Position numbers and translations under genes: made by a program | Shown: positions 47,369 through 56,135 of the stretch, piece after piece | Layout of the letters: every line of letters starts with the position of its first letter | Position numbering within the stretch: the stretch's first letter is position 1 | From: CAWAPD01 sp963783865 | GTDB lineage: Bacteria; Actinomycetota; Thermoleophilia; UBA2241 | Direction of reading: 5' to 3' | Assembly: GCA_963783865.1 (NCBI GenBank) | Contig: CAWAPD010000001.1 | Location: 1,178,001-1,242,000 of the forward strand | Length of the DNA stretch: 64,000 bases | Notes under the pieces: model-generated | The model's database searches: none | Seen by the model: only the letters and a program-made list of their open reading frames with translations | Told to the model about the DNA's origin: nothing

Positions 47369-47435
47369 TCTGCTTTCATGTGACGGCCGTGGGTGGCCCG
47401 GGAACAAGTGGGCAGCATTCGCCCAGGAGGTCCGC

Positions 47436-47696
47436 ATGGCCGACCACGACGTGTATCTCTACGCGCTGAGCACCTGTCCCTGGTGCCGCAAGACCAAGCG
47501 TTTCTTCGAGGGACGCGGCGTGCGGTTCTCGTACGTGGACGTCGACACGCTGCCCGAGGAGGAGGGCGAGCGCGTCGCCGAGGAGGCCGCGGCCAAGGGC
47601 GGGACCCGTGCCTTCCCGGTCACCCTGATCGACGGCCAGGTGACGGTCGGCTACGACCCGGGCCGCTTCGCCGAGCTGCTCGGCGTGCAGGAGTAG
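47436..47696 (+). CDS. Glutaredoxin-family redox protein
   Basis: An 86-residue thioredoxin-fold protein with the dithiol site CPWC (STCPWCRKTKRFF) and the cis-proline segment TRAFPVTLIDGQVTVGYDPGRFAELL. It would reduce mixed disulfides with mycothiol or a similar thiol. CAGGAGG lies just before ATG 47436. Convergent with the aminotransferase, whose probable true stop falls directly next to this gene's stop. Confidence 0.92.
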   Translation: MADHDVYLYALSTCPWCRKTKRFFEGRGVRFSYVDVDTLPEEEGERVAEEAAAKGGTRAFPVTLIDGQVTVGYDPGRFAELLGVQE

Positions 47697-49068
47697 CTAG
47701 TACCCGAGCTGATCGCTCGACGGCGGTGATCGACTCGTCGAGCACGCGCACGACGGTGTCGATCTGCTCCGTCGAGATGACGAACGGCGGCGCTACGGCC
47801 AGCACGTGCCCTCCGCCCAGCAGGCGCACGAACACCCCGCGCTCGAAGGCGGCGTCACGCACCTTCATGGCTCCGCCGACCGACGGCGGGAACCACTCCT
47901 TGGTCTCCTTGCTCTGCACGAACTCGATGCCGGCGACCATGCCTGCGCCGCGCACGTCGCCGACGATGGGGTGCGCGAGCAGCGTGCGCAGCCCCTCTTG
48001 CAGGTACGACCCGACCTCGGCGCAGCGCTCGACGAGCTTCTCGCGCTCGACGATCTCGAGGTTGGCCAGGCCGGCGGCGCAGCACAGCGGGTGGCCGTCG
48101 TAGGTGGCGCCGCTCATGAAGGTCTTGTCGGCGCCGCCGAGGAACGCCCGGAAGACGTGCTCGCGGGCCACGACCGCTCCCAGCGGCAGGTAGCCGGACG
48201 ACAGGCCTTTGGCGAGCGTGACGAGATCGGGGTCGGCGTCCCACTTCTGGAAGCCGAACCAAGCGCCGGCGCGCCCGAAGCCGGTGATGACCTCGTCGCA
48301 GATCACCAGCACCTCGTGGGCCTTGCAGATCTCGCCGACCAGCGGCCAGTACTCGGGCGGGGGCGGGATCACGCCGCCGGTGCCGATCATGGTCTCCCCG
48401 AGGAAGGTGCCGACGTTCTCCTGGCCGTAGAAGGCGATCTCCTGCTCGACCACCCGGGCGCACTCCATGGCGCAGTCGTCGCCGTAGGTCTTGTTCCAGG
48501 CGCAGCGGTAGCAGTACGGCGCCCCGAGCTTGACGAACCCGGGCAGCAGCGGCTCGAACTTCTGCCGGTTCATCGACAGGCCCTGGGCGCTCGTGCTGGT
48601 CATGGTGGTGCCGTGGTAGGCGCGGTCGCGGTAGAAGACCATGTACTTGGTGCCCTTGCCCTGATTGCGCCAGTACTGGCGCGCCATCTTGACGGCGGTC
48701 TCGACCGACTCGCCGCCGCCGAGCGTGAGGAAGACGTGGTCGAGGTCGCCGGGCGTGAGCGAGGCGACCTTGGCCGCCAGGTCGATCGCCGGCCGGTTGG
48801 CGATCTGGAACGTGTGGTAGATCGCCAGCTTCTTCATCTGGGCGTCGATGGCGTCGAAGATCTCCCGCCGTCCGTGCCCCACGTTGACCGTCCAGAGGCT
48901 GGCGAAGGCGTCGACGTACTCCTTGCCGGTCGTGTCGCGGACGACCGCGCCCTCGGCGCTCTCCATGACGACCGGCGCGAGGCCCTGGAGCTGCGTGAAC
49001 GGCGGCCAGAGGTGGTCGAGGAAGTCGCGTTCCAGGGCGTCGGAGTCGTGCTCGTGCGCGTCGGCCAT
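47620..49068 (-). CDS. Class III PLP aminotransferase (omega-amino acid type)
   Basis: A 482-residue open frame; PLP-dependent, fold type I, likely transferring an amino group between pyruvate and an omega-amino acid or polyamine. Key parts: LGGGESVETAVKMARQYW, YHGTTMTSTS, CDEVITGFGRAGAWFGFQ and VTLAKGLSSGYLPLGAV with the PLP lysine. An unusual GAPYCYRCAWNKTYGDDCAMEC segment holds four cysteines. The last 28 codons (SARVLATPARRAARRSG) overlap the glutaredoxin gene and are not family-like; removing one base near 47712-47721 gives an end at TAG 47697-47699. GGGAGA before ATG 49068. Confidence 0.88.
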   Translation of the reverse strand: MADAHEHDSDALERDFLDHLWPPFTQLQGLAPVVMESAEGAVVRDTTGKEYVDAFASLWTVNVGHGRREIFDAIDAQMKKLAIYHTFQIANRPAIDLAAKVASLTPGDLDHVFLTLGGGESVETAVKMARQYWRNQGKGTKYMVFYRDRAYHGTTMTSTSAQGLSMNRQKFEPLLPGFVKLGAPYCYRCAWNKTYGDDCAMECARVVEQEIAFYGQENVGTFLGETMIGTGGVIPPPPEYWPLVGEICKAHEVLVICDEVITGFGRAGAWFGFQKWDADPDLVTLAKGLSSGYLPLGAVVAREHVFRAFLGGADKTFMSGATYDGHPLCCAAGLANLEIVEREKLVERCAEVGSYLQEGLRTLLAHPIVGDVRGAGMVAGIEFVQSKETKEWFPPSVGGAMKVRDAAFERGVFVRLLGGGHVLAVAPPFVISTEQIDTVVRVLDESITAVERSARVLATPARRAARRSGPGRSRPSPGRRSG

Positions 49069-49142
49069 GGTGTCTCCCGTGTGTGGCGGTCGGTTCCCAG
49101 GGCCGAGTATGACAGCAGGCAGTCGGTGCGCAAGACGGAGAA

Positions 49143-49175
49143 GGGGGCGGCCGCGCCGCAGGCGCGGCCGCCCCC
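49143..49175. repeat. Perfect 15-bp GC hairpin with GCA loop in a divergent region
   Basis: Arms 49143-49157 and 49161-49175, loop GCA. It lies upstream of both the aminotransferase (minus) and the third Ig/lectin gene (plus), so it is not a 3' terminator of either. It shares the GCA loop with 2341-2373 and 61605-61639. Confidence 0.75.
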
Positions 49176-49320
49176 TGCTGTACACTGCCCGGACAACGGA
49201 TTCGCACGCGTGGGGTTCGGCTGCCGCTCGCGGCGGGCACGATAGTACGGCATTCTATGAGTCACACCGGCGGGCGGGCTGGGTGTCATGCGCAGCGAAC
49301 CCCGTCGTCTGTAAGGCAAT

Positions 49321-49341
49321 CACTCCGGCAGGAGTGCCGGA
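49321..49341 (+). promoter_or_regulatory. Mutually exclusive hairpins in the leader of the third Ig/lectin gene
   Basis: CACTCC-GGCA-GGAGTG (49321-49336) and TCCGGCA-GGAG-TGCCGGA (49324-49341) overlap and cannot form together. They end 26 bases before the ATG. A switch-like leader is possible; no known riboswitch class fits. Confidence 0.3.
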
Positions 49342-49366
49342 CCAGGCGTCAAGGGGGTCGCAGGTC

Positions 49367-51754
49367 ATGAACGGCAAGTCCCGGTTCGCGCTCACGGTGA
49401 GCGCCATTCTCCTCGTTGTGAGCGTCGTCTTCGCGGGAACGGCGCTGGCGGCGCCCACGGTCAGCGTGGACGGGGCGTCGGCGCTCGACGCGACGCACGT
49501 GCTGATCTCGTTCAACAGGGCGGTCGACAGCAGCGCCGCGAGCACGTCCCGCTATTCGATCTCCCCGGCCCTCGCGGTCACGGCAGTCACCCAGACCAAC
49601 CTGAGCCGCACAGCGGTGCTGACGACGGCCACGCAGGCCAACGCGACCGCCTACACCGTGACGGTCAGCGGCATCACCGGCATGCGGGGCAGCGCGCAGG
49701 TCAGGTTCGTGGGCACCTACCTCGGGCCCAACGACGCCAAGACGACCTTCGAGGACGACTTCAACCGCGCGTCTGGCTTCGTGCTCACCGACACGCCGAT
49801 CCCTGGTCCCTGGACGAACCTCAACCTGACCGTGGGCAACACGGTCGAGCTTCGTCCCGCACCCACCGCGACGCCGGCCGTGCCGTGGTCGGGCACCGAC
49901 TCGCTCTACTCGCGCGACACCCCGCTCGACCCCGACAACGACAACGCCGACGTGCAGGCCAGGGTGTCGGGCAAGGACCTCTACTACTCGGCCTACATCT
50001 ACGTCCCGCGCCAGACGTGGCCGGCCGGCACCGAAGTCGGCCTGCTGCGCCTCGACAACCAGCCGAACACCGCCCACGCGCGCGTCTACGCCGTCACCCA
50101 GTCGTTCTCGGCGTTCACCCTCGGCGTCAACTGGAAGAACCCGACCGGCGCCTACAACGCGACCGGCTCGACGGCCGTCACCGGCGTCGGCTTCAACCAG
50201 TGGCACTGGATCCAGATGCACGTGCGCGACGGCGCGCCGGGTACCGGCGAGGTGCAGGTGTTCCTCGACGGCAAGCTCGTGTTCCAGAACACGTCGATCG
50301 GCGTCTACGACATCAAGATGATCTACGCCGAGGCCGGCATCATGCACATGACGCCGGGCGCGACGGCCACGACCTACACCGACCAGCTGCGGTTCGGCGG
50401 CGCCTACACGCTGCCGTCGCTCAAGACCGACACGACGGCGCCGACCAATGCGACGCTGACGACGTCGGCCACGCAGATCCACGACCCGGCGACGCTGACC
50501 GTCACGGCTCGCGACACGGTCGGCGTGCAGCGCGTCGACTTCCTGCTCGACGGGCAGGTCGCGGCCTCGAGCGATTACGCCGCCGACTACCACAGCGCGG
50601 GATCGTACTACACGGGCACCTGGTCGCTCGCGTACGTGCCCCAGCAGAACTCGGGCATCGCCGACGGCACGCACCAGCTCACCGCCCGTGTCTACGACAC
50701 CTCGGGCAACTTCACGACCACGGGTCCGATCACGGTGACCACCGACTCGACCGGCCCGCAGCTGCTGTCGCCGGCCGCTTCGCCGAACCCGTTCACGCCG
50801 AACGGTGACGGCTCCATGGACTCGACGCACGTGACCTTCACGACGGCGGCGACCACGTCCTACACGGTGCAGGTCTTCAACGGCGCCACGCTGGTCAAGA
50901 CGCTGAAGAGCGTGACCGGCCAGGCGGCCGGGCCGCAGTCGTCGGCGTGGGACGGCACCTACTTCGACGCCGGCACGTCGACCAACGTCCCGGTCGCGGA
51001 CGGCACCTACACCGCGCGGATCACGGTCAGTGACGCCTACGGCCGCTCGACCGTCGCCGACGTGCCGGTGACCGTCGACCGCGCGCTGGCGGCCTTCTCG
51101 CGGACGCCCGCGGGCATCAGCCCGCTGAGCGGCTCGTCCTCCCTGAACCACGTGACGGGGACGTACTCGCTGTGGGCGGACGCCAACGTGACCGTGACCG
51201 TCGCCGACGCGGGCAACAACGTCGTGCGCACGATCCAGGCGGCGACGCCCGAGACCGGCAACGCGACCACGCCCGTCGTCTACACCTTCGCGTGGGACGG
51301 CAGGGACGACTCGGCGACCGTCGTGCCCGACGGTTCGTACACGCTCAAGGTGACCGCCGCCAACTCGGTCGGCACGGTGTCGCTGTCGAAGACGGTCACG
51401 GTCGATTCGACCGGGCCGACGGTGACGATCGACTCGGTCACCCCCCTGACCGCCGGGTCGCCGAACCCGACCTGGACGCCGGCGACCGACGGTCTGCTCT
51501 CGGTCACGTTCACCGTGAGCGAGGGCGGCGCCGGCAGCGTGAAGTTCACCCTGACGGGGACGACCCAGCGCACGATCACGATCTCGATCCCAAGCGCGGG
51601 GCAGTACACCGTCACCTGGGACGGCACCATGAACGACCTGACGACACCGGCCCCGGCGGGCGACTACCGGGCCAAGGTGTACTTCACCGACAAGGTCGGC
51701 AACGCCGCGACGACCTACCCGGTCCAGAGCGACATCTTCACGATCGTAAGGTAG
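49367..51754 (+). CDS. Secreted Ig-like / concanavalin-like / FlgD-like protein (paralogue C)
   Basis: A 795-residue exported protein, related to the pair at 10.8-14.2 kb. Signal peptide 1-28 (ALA). Modules: Big_5-type Ig domain (about 30-115), LamG-like sandwich (about 125-345, FEDDFNRASGF, DNDNADVQARVSGKDLYYSAYIYVP, WHWIQMHVRD), Ig-like domain (345-455), then FlgD-type repeats (FTPNGDGSMDSTH, AWDGTYFD, FAWDGRDDSATVVPDG, VTWDGTMNDL) to the end. ATG 49367 with AAGGGGG upstream. Likely a surface or extracellular adhesin or glycan-binding protein. Confidence 0.8.
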   Translation: MNGKSRFALTVSAILLVVSVVFAGTALAAPTVSVDGASALDATHVLISFNRAVDSSAASTSRYSISPALAVTAVTQTNLSRTAVLTTATQANATAYTVTVSGITGMRGSAQVRFVGTYLGPNDAKTTFEDDFNRASGFVLTDTPIPGPWTNLNLTVGNTVELRPAPTATPAVPWSGTDSLYSRDTPLDPDNDNADVQARVSGKDLYYSAYIYVPRQTWPAGTEVGLLRLDNQPNTAHARVYAVTQSFSAFTLGVNWKNPTGAYNATGSTAVTGVGFNQWHWIQMHVRDGAPGTGEVQVFLDGKLVFQNTSIGVYDIKMIYAEAGIMHMTPGATATTYTDQLRFGGAYTLPSLKTDTTAPTNATLTTSATQIHDPATLTVTARDTVGVQRVDFLLDGQVAASSDYAADYHSAGSYYTGTWSLAYVPQQNSGIADGTHQLTARVYDTSGNFTTTGPITVTTDSTGPQLLSPAASPNPFTPNGDGSMDSTHVTFTTAATTSYTVQVFNGATLVKTLKSVTGQAAGPQSSAWDGTYFDAGTSTNVPVADGTYTARITVSDAYGRSTVADVPVTVDRALAAFSRTPAGISPLSGSSSLNHVTGTYSLWADANVTVTVADAGNNVVRTIQAATPETGNATTPVVYTFAWDGRDDSATVVPDGSYTLKVTAANSVGTVSLSKTVTVDSTGPTVTIDSVTPLTAGSPNPTWTPATDGLLSVTFTVSEGGAGSVKFTLTGTTQRTITISIPSAGQYTVTWDGTMNDLTTPAPAGDYRAKVYFTDKVGNAATTYPVQSDIFTIVR

Positions 51755-51764
51755 GACGCACAGC

Positions 51765-51805
51765 GACGGCGGGCGGGGCGGCTCCCAGCCGCCCCGCCCG
51801 CCGTC
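51765..51805. terminator. Perfect 19-bp GC hairpin followed by T-rich stretch
   Basis: Arms 51765-51783 (GACGGCGGGC...) and 51787-51805 with loop CCC, then TTCTTGTTC. It ends the paralogue C transcript and lies before the convergent 51859 gene. The GACG...CGTC ends match the outer ends of the hairpins at 2341 and 61605. Confidence 0.75.
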
Positions 51806-51858
51806 TTCTTGTTCGTGGTCCGTACCGGGTGGCGGCCAGAGGCCGTCGCCCTTCTCGT

Positions 51859-52410
51859 CTAGCCCTGGGTCGGCTCCTCTTCGCCGCTCGTCGCGACGCC
51901 CGGCTCGTCCGTCGCCGGGGCGGGGGCGACGGGCTCCGTGGCTTCGCCCGTCGCCGCCTCGGCCTGAGGCGCCGCCGCGTGGACCTGCGTGACCGCCTCG
52001 GACGGCGGGGAGGCGACGCCCGGGCCGGCCGCGCCCACGCCCGCGGTCGAGAGCGCGGCGGGACGCTTGCCCCAGTGGAGATAGCCGGTCAGCGTGAGGA
52101 TGCCCAAGGCGAGCAGGCCGAGCCCAAAGAGCGTCAGCGAGACAAGCCCGCCGCCGAAGCGGTGGCCGCGCTCGACGACGCGGAAGCCCATCCCCGGGCC
52201 CATGCCCCGCTGGCCCCCGCTCCCATAGGGCATGCCATAGCCGGGCGGGTCGACCTGCCCGCTCCCTGGTCCAGAGCCGTATCCGTAGCGCTGCCCGCCG
52301 CCGTAGACGCGCACGCCACCGTCGTGACGATGCACGATGGCCGCGACGCCCAGCCCCAGCAGGATCGCGGCGACGACGATCGCCACGATGCCGATCACCT
52401 TTCGAGTCAT
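51859..52410 (-). CDS. Gly-rich two-helix membrane protein, unknown function
   Basis: A 183-residue protein: membrane helix 1 (about 5-27), a Gly/Tyr/Met-rich external stretch (YGGGQRYGYGSGPGSG...MGPGMGF), helix 2 (about 88-110, LVSLTLFGLGLLALGILTLTG) and an Ala/Pro/Glu-rich cytoplasmic tail. No family recognised. GGGAG eight bases before ATG 52410. Upstream are direct repeats like an OmpR-type response-regulator box, so it may be a stress or envelope protein. Confidence 0.6.
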   Translation of the reverse strand: MTRKVIGIVAIVVAAILLGLGVAAIVHRHDGGVRVYGGGQRYGYGSGPGSGQVDPPGYGMPYGSGGQRGMGPGMGFRVVERGHRFGGGLVSLTLFGLGLLALGILTLTGYLHWGKRPAALSTAGVGAAGPGVASPPSEAVTQVHAAAPQAEAATGEATEPVAPAPATDEPGVATSGEEEPTQG

Positions 52411-52502
52411 GCTCGCACTCCCTTCGACCATCCCGGACGCCCGGGTTCCGTGTGCCCTGTGTTCCACGATACCGCGTGCCCTGTGAAACGGTCGCGAGAT
52501 CG

Positions 52503-52520
52503 CTGAGAAGAACCTGAGAA
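52503..52520 (-). promoter_or_regulatory. Direct repeats resembling an OmpR-family response-regulator box
   Basis: CTGAGAA occurs twice, 11 bp apart (52503-52509 and 52514-52520); on the minus strand this reads TTCTCAGG-TTCT-TCTCAG. Tandem TCTCAG half-sites one helix turn apart resemble MprA-type boxes. It is about 95 bases upstream of the 51859-52410 gene. A further repeat, GTGCCCTGTG, occurs twice closer to the gene. Confidence 0.45.
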
Positions 52521-52603
52521 GGGGAACGGCGCCTTTCTTCGAACGACCATGGTCGTAAGGAGAGATTCGCCGCGGCGCGGCCATCCCGAAGCGGAGGCGG
52601 ACC

Positions 52604-53041
52604 ATGACGCAGCCACGCGATCCCCAGCGCTCGTCCGACCGCGAGCTGATGCGCCAGGCGGTCCACGCCTACCTGCGCACGATGCGCGAGCTGGGTCACG
52701 GACCGAACCGCTACGTTGAGTTCGAAGGCGCGCGCCGGGACGCGTGGTTGATCGACGACCCCGCCCCGCACGCGCTGAGCCGACGCTGGCTGCTGCTCGA
52801 CGACGGCGACACCTGGTTCGAGACGGTCCGCCGCCCCGAGGCGTCGGTCGGTGGCGGCGGCGGGGGCGCGTACTGGGTCGACCACGCCAGCGAGGCGCTG
52901 CTCGCCCTGCTGGCCACATCGGTCGCCGACGCGCGGGCCGGAGGAGGCGGGTTCCTGGCGACGGGCGGCGGCACCGACTTGCTGCACGAGGTGCCGGATC
53001 GCCGGCGCAGGACCCGTGGAGCGAGCGGCGGGGCCCGCTAG
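52604..53041 (+). CDS. Small soluble protein of unknown function
   Basis: A 145-residue protein, well supported by GGAGGCGG before ATG 52604 and a compact alpha+beta composition: SDRELMRQAVHAYLRTMRELGHGPNRYVEFEGARRDAWLI, then DGDTWFETVRR, a run of six glycines, and AYWVDHASEALLALLAT. No motif recognised. Divergent from the Gly-rich membrane protein, with the direct repeats between them. Its stop overlaps the probable deoR stop by three bases. Confidence 0.6.
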   Translation: MTQPRDPQRSSDRELMRQAVHAYLRTMRELGHGPNRYVEFEGARRDAWLIDDPAPHALSRRWLLLDDGDTWFETVRRPEASVGGGGGGAYWVDHASEALLALLATSVADARAGGGGFLATGGGTDLLHEVPDRRRRTRGASGGAR

Positions 53042-53800
53042 ACGAGCGTGACGGTCACGCCGGCCGCCTCGAGGCGCTTCACTTCGGCGGCGTCGGCGCC
53101 GTCGTCGGTGATCAGCTCGTCGACGGCGTCGACGCCGCAGATGCGCGCCAGCGCCAGGCGGCCGACCTTGGAGCCGTCGGCGACGACGATCACCGTGCGG
53201 GCGCGGCCGATCATGGCGCGGTTGGTGGACGGCCTCGACCTCCTGGTAGGTCGTCAACCCGGCGTCGACGGAGATGCCGTCGACGCCGACCACGACCAGG
53301 TCGAGGTTGAGGCCTCCGAGCGTCGACTCGGCCAGCGGGCCGACGAGCTCGTACGACTCGCTGCGCGCCGTGCCGCCGGTGACGATCAGCTTGAGCTCGG
53401 GACGCAGCGCCAGCTCCGAGGCGATGTTGAGGGCGTTGGTGACGACCGTGAGCCCCACCCGCCCGGCCAGGCGGCGCGCGACCTCGGTGGTCGTGGTGCC
53501 GCCGGTCATGCCGACCGTGGCGACGCCGTCGCCGACACGGTCGGCCGCCGCGGCGGCGATGCGCCGCTTCTCCTCCTTGTGGCTGCCGCCTTTGTAGCGC
53601 AGGGGCAGCTCGTACACGGTCGTGTTGGCGACGGCGCCGCCGTGCGTGCGCGACAGGAGCCGCTGCTCTTCGAGCAGCTGCAGGTCGCGCCGTACCGACG
53701 CCGTCGACACGCCGAGTTCGGCCGCGATCTCGGTCACGCCGACCGAGCCATCCCGCGACAGCCGTTCGAGGATGAGGCTGAGCCGCTCTTCCTGCCGCAT
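53038..53800 (-). pseudogene. DeoR/GlpR-family sugar regulator, frameshifted (locus 2)
   Basis: A repressor of about 254 residues: DeoR HTH (RLSRDGSVGVTEIAAELGVSTASVRRDLQLLEEQRLLSRTHGGAV) and a sugar-phosphate-binding isomerase-like domain (TVGMTGGTTTTEVARRL, TVVTNALNIASELA, VTGGTARSESYELVGPLAE, VVVGVDGISVDAGLTTYQEVEAV). At about 53225-53231 one extra base shifts the frame; TNRAMIGRARTVIVVADGSKVGRLALARI continues perfectly to TAG 53038-53040. Divergent from the MFS-SIS-ABC operon, with dyads between. Probably senses a sugar phosphate made by that pathway. Confidence 0.9.
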
Positions 53801-53826
53801 GCCGCGATGCTATCACAGCGCCTGCC

Positions 53827-53858
53827 CGTTTCTGTGCGAAACGACCGCCTATCGCACA
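53827..53858. promoter_or_regulatory. Overlapping operator-like dyads between deoR and the locus 2 operon
   Basis: CGTTTC-TGTGC-GAAACG (53827-53843) and TGTGCGA...TCGCACA (53833-53839, 53852-53858) are perfect overlapping dyads in the 89-base divergent gap. Likely site of the DeoR-type regulator. Confidence 0.55.
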
Positions 53859-53889
53859 CGAAGCAACACGACGGCGAGCGGCTGCTAGG

Positions 53890-55162
53890 ATGCTGGGCGT
53901 GAGCGGGGACGGACAGACCGGGCGAGCGGCCGCCGCCGGCGAGCACCCGGCGCCGACGCGCGGCGGCATGTGGTCGCTGCGCGTCTTCTACCTGATCGCC
54001 GGCGCCGGCGGCGCGGCGTTCATCCCCTTCTTCGTGCTCTGGCTGCAGGACAGAGGGCTGAGCCCAGAGCGCATCGGCCTGCTGCTGGCCATCGAGTCGC
54101 TCGCCGGCGCCGCGGCGGCGCCGGTCTGGAGCCACCTGGCCGACACGCGCCTCGGCGCCGTCCGCGTGCTGCTGGTGTCGTCGCTCGCCGGCGCGGTGGC
54201 GGTGCTCGGCCTCGACGCCGTGGGCTCGGCGGTCGTGGCGCTCACCGCCGTGGCGGCCGCGATGAGCGTGTGCACGTCGCCGGGCGCGCCGCTGAGCGAC
54301 GCGCTCGCCGTCGGCTACCTCGGCCCGCAGATGAGCGAGTACGGCCGCATCCGGCTGTGGGCGAGCCTGGGCTGGGGCGTCGCGGTGATCCTGTTCGGCG
54401 CTCTCTACCAGCGCGTGGGGCTGTCGCCGGTCGTGCCCGTCTACGCCGCGAGCCTCGTCGTGTTCGGCCTGTGGACGCTTCGCCTGCCCCGTGGGACCGC
54501 GGTGCCGGTCAAGTCGGAGTCGCCGCTGGGGGCGTTCGGAGACGTGTTCCGCCAGTCGCCCCATCTTCTCGGCTTCATCGGCGGGCTCGTGATCGTCTGC
54601 GTCGCCTCGTACGCCGCACTGTCGTTCGTGAGCCTGCGGATCGTGGGGCAGGGCGGCGGCCCGTTCCTGGTCGGCCTGGCCGCCGGTCTCGCGGCGCTGA
54701 TCGAGATCCCCGTGATGCACTGGAGCGGCGCACTGCAACGGCGATTCGGGCTGCGCGTCGTGTTCTGCGCCGGGGCGGTCGCCTACGTGCTGGTGTTCGT
54801 GATCTGGGCATTTGCTCGCAGCCCGGTGGTCGTGGCGCTGGTGGCGACGCTCGACGGCGTCGCGTTCGCGCTGCTGTACGTAGGCGTGGTCGTGATCGTC
54901 GGCCGCCTGGTGCCGCGGCACCTGCTGTCGACCGGCCAGGCGGTCACGCAGACGGCCGGCTGGAGCCTCGGGACCGATCGTCGGCAGCTCGCTGGGCGGG
55001 ATCGTCTACGCGAGGCTCGGGGCGCCGGCGCTGTTCGCCGGCGCCGCCGTGTTGACGCTGGGCGGCGCCGCCGTGGTGTGGATCGCGCTGGCGAAGGTCG
55101 AGCGGTCGGGCGGCGCCGGCGCGGGCGCCTCCGGACAGTCAACAGGAGATGTTGCTTTGTGA
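53890..55162 (+). pseudogene. MFS sugar/oligosaccharide permease (HcaT/LacY-like), frameshifted (locus 2)
   Basis: A 12-helix transporter: FYLIAGAGGAAFIPFFVLWLQDRGLSPERIGLLLAIESLAGAAAAPVWSHLADT is the typical start of the PPP/NHS-like MFS_1 group, and SEYGRIRLWASLGWGVAVILFG follows. The frame breaks after TQTAGWSLG, at about 54966-54972, by one extra G; the last two helices (GPIVGSSLGGIVYARLG, ALFAGAAVLTLGGAAVVWIALAKVE) continue in the next frame to TGA 55160-55162, which overlaps the GTG start of the SIS gene. Confidence 0.85.
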
Positions 55163-55189
55163 GTGATTCACGCATAGAGTTGTCACAAA
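55156..55189 (+). promoter_or_regulatory. TTTGTGA/TCACAAA dyad at the start of the SIS gene
   Basis: TTTGTGA (55156-55162) and TCACAAA (55183-55189) form a 7-bp inverted repeat with 20 bases between; GTGA...TCAC (55159-55162 and 55168-55171) gives a second, inner dyad. It covers the stop of the permease and the first codons of the SIS gene and could be an internal operator. Confidence 0.4.
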
Positions 55190-56091
55190 TGAGCAAGACG
55201 GCCCAGGAGATAGCGACCCAGCCCGCATGCTGGCGCCGCGCGGGGGACCTGGCAGCGAAGCATCGGGCGGGGGCGATCCCCGCTCCCGGCGCCGAGGCGG
55301 CCGTGGTCGGCTGCGGCACCTCCTACTTCATGGCGCTCGCCTACGCCGCGCTGCGGGAGCAGAGGGGACAGGGACGGACCGACGCCTTCGCGGCGTCGGA
55401 GTTCCCGGCGGCGCGCGGGTACCCGACGGTGGTGGCGATCTCGCGGTCCGGGACAACCTCCGAGGTCGTCGACCTCCTGGCGGCGCTGCCCGCGGGTTCA
55501 GTGTCGCTGCTGCTCACCGGCGTCGCCGGCTCGCCGTGCGCGCGGTTCGCCAGCCGGACCATCGTGCTCGACTTCGCCGACGAGGAGTCGGTCGTGCAGA
55601 CTCGGTTCGCGACGACGGCGCTGATGTTCCTGAGGGCTTCGCTCGGGGACGAGATCGAAGGGGCGGCGAGGGCCGCCGAGGCGGCCCTCGCCGCCCCCTT
55701 GCCGCTCGCCCCCGGCTCCGTCGACCAGGTCGTCTTCCTGGGCAGCGGCTGGACCGTGGGCCTCGCCAACGAGGCGGCCCTCAAGCTGCGGGAGTCGGCC
55801 CAGGCCTGGGCCGAGGCCTATCCCGCGATGGAGTACCGTCACGGCCCCATCAGCATCGCTCAGCCGGGCCGGGCGGTCTGGCCCTTCGGGCCGTTGCCGC
55901 CCGGCCTCGAGGACCAGATCGAGGCCACCGGCGCGACGATCGTCGCCACAGCCGGTCTCGACCCGATGGCGTCTCTCGTGCTCGCCCAGCGCTTCGCCGT
56001 CGCCGAGGCCGCCCACCGCGGTCTCGAGCAGGACTCTCCTCGCAACCTCACGCGGTCGGTCATCCTGCCTCCCGGCGAGGTGACGACGTGA
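55159..56091 (+). CDS. SIS-domain sugar-phosphate isomerase/deaminase (AgaS/GlmD-like)
   Basis: A 310-residue protein with two SIS domains, as in the isomerase half of GlmS: AVVGCGTSYFMALAYAAL, VVAISRSGTTSEVVDLLAA (phosphosugar-binding SxSGxT), VFLGSGWTVGLANEAALKLRESAQAWAEAYPAMEYRHGP (KLRE and EYRHGP as in GlmS/FrlB/AgaS). It has no glutaminase domain, so it would isomerise or deaminate an amino-sugar phosphate. GTG 55159 follows CAGGAGA and overlaps the upstream stop; ATG 55189 is an alternative. A GC hairpin encodes a loop at 55660-55697. Confidence 0.88.
   Translation: MSDSRIELSQMSKTAQEIATQPACWRRAGDLAAKHRAGAIPAPGAEAAVVGCGTSYFMALAYAALREQRGQGRTDAFAASEFPAARGYPTVVAISRSGTTSEVVDLLAALPAGSVSLLLTGVAGSPCARFASRTIVLDFADEESVVQTRFATTALMFLRASLGDEIEGAARAAEAALAAPLPLAPGSVDQVVFLGSGWTVGLANEAALKLRESAQAWAEAYPAMEYRHGPISIAQPGRAVWPFGPLPPGLEDQIEATGATIVATAGLDPMASLVLAQRFAVAEAAHRGLEQDSPRNLTRSVILPPGEVTT
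55660..55697. repeat. Perfect 18-bp GC inverted repeat inside the SIS gene
   Basis: Arms 55660-55677 and 55680-55697 around GA. It encodes GAARAAEAALAAPLP, the linker between the two SIS domains. Confidence 0.85.
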
Positions 56092-56135
56092 TTCCGCTCT
56101 CCCTGCACCGTGTCGCCAGCCATGGAGGTACCAGG

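Noticed and set aside
49200..49366. A cyclic-di-GMP (GEMM) or ydaO riboswitch before paralogue C
   Set aside because: The conserved core letters and receptor parts of these classes are missing; only short stems remain.
52850..52875. The six-glycine run in the 52604-53041 protein as another hairpin element
   Set aside because: The GGC-rich run has no complementary arm nearby; it is simple low complexity.
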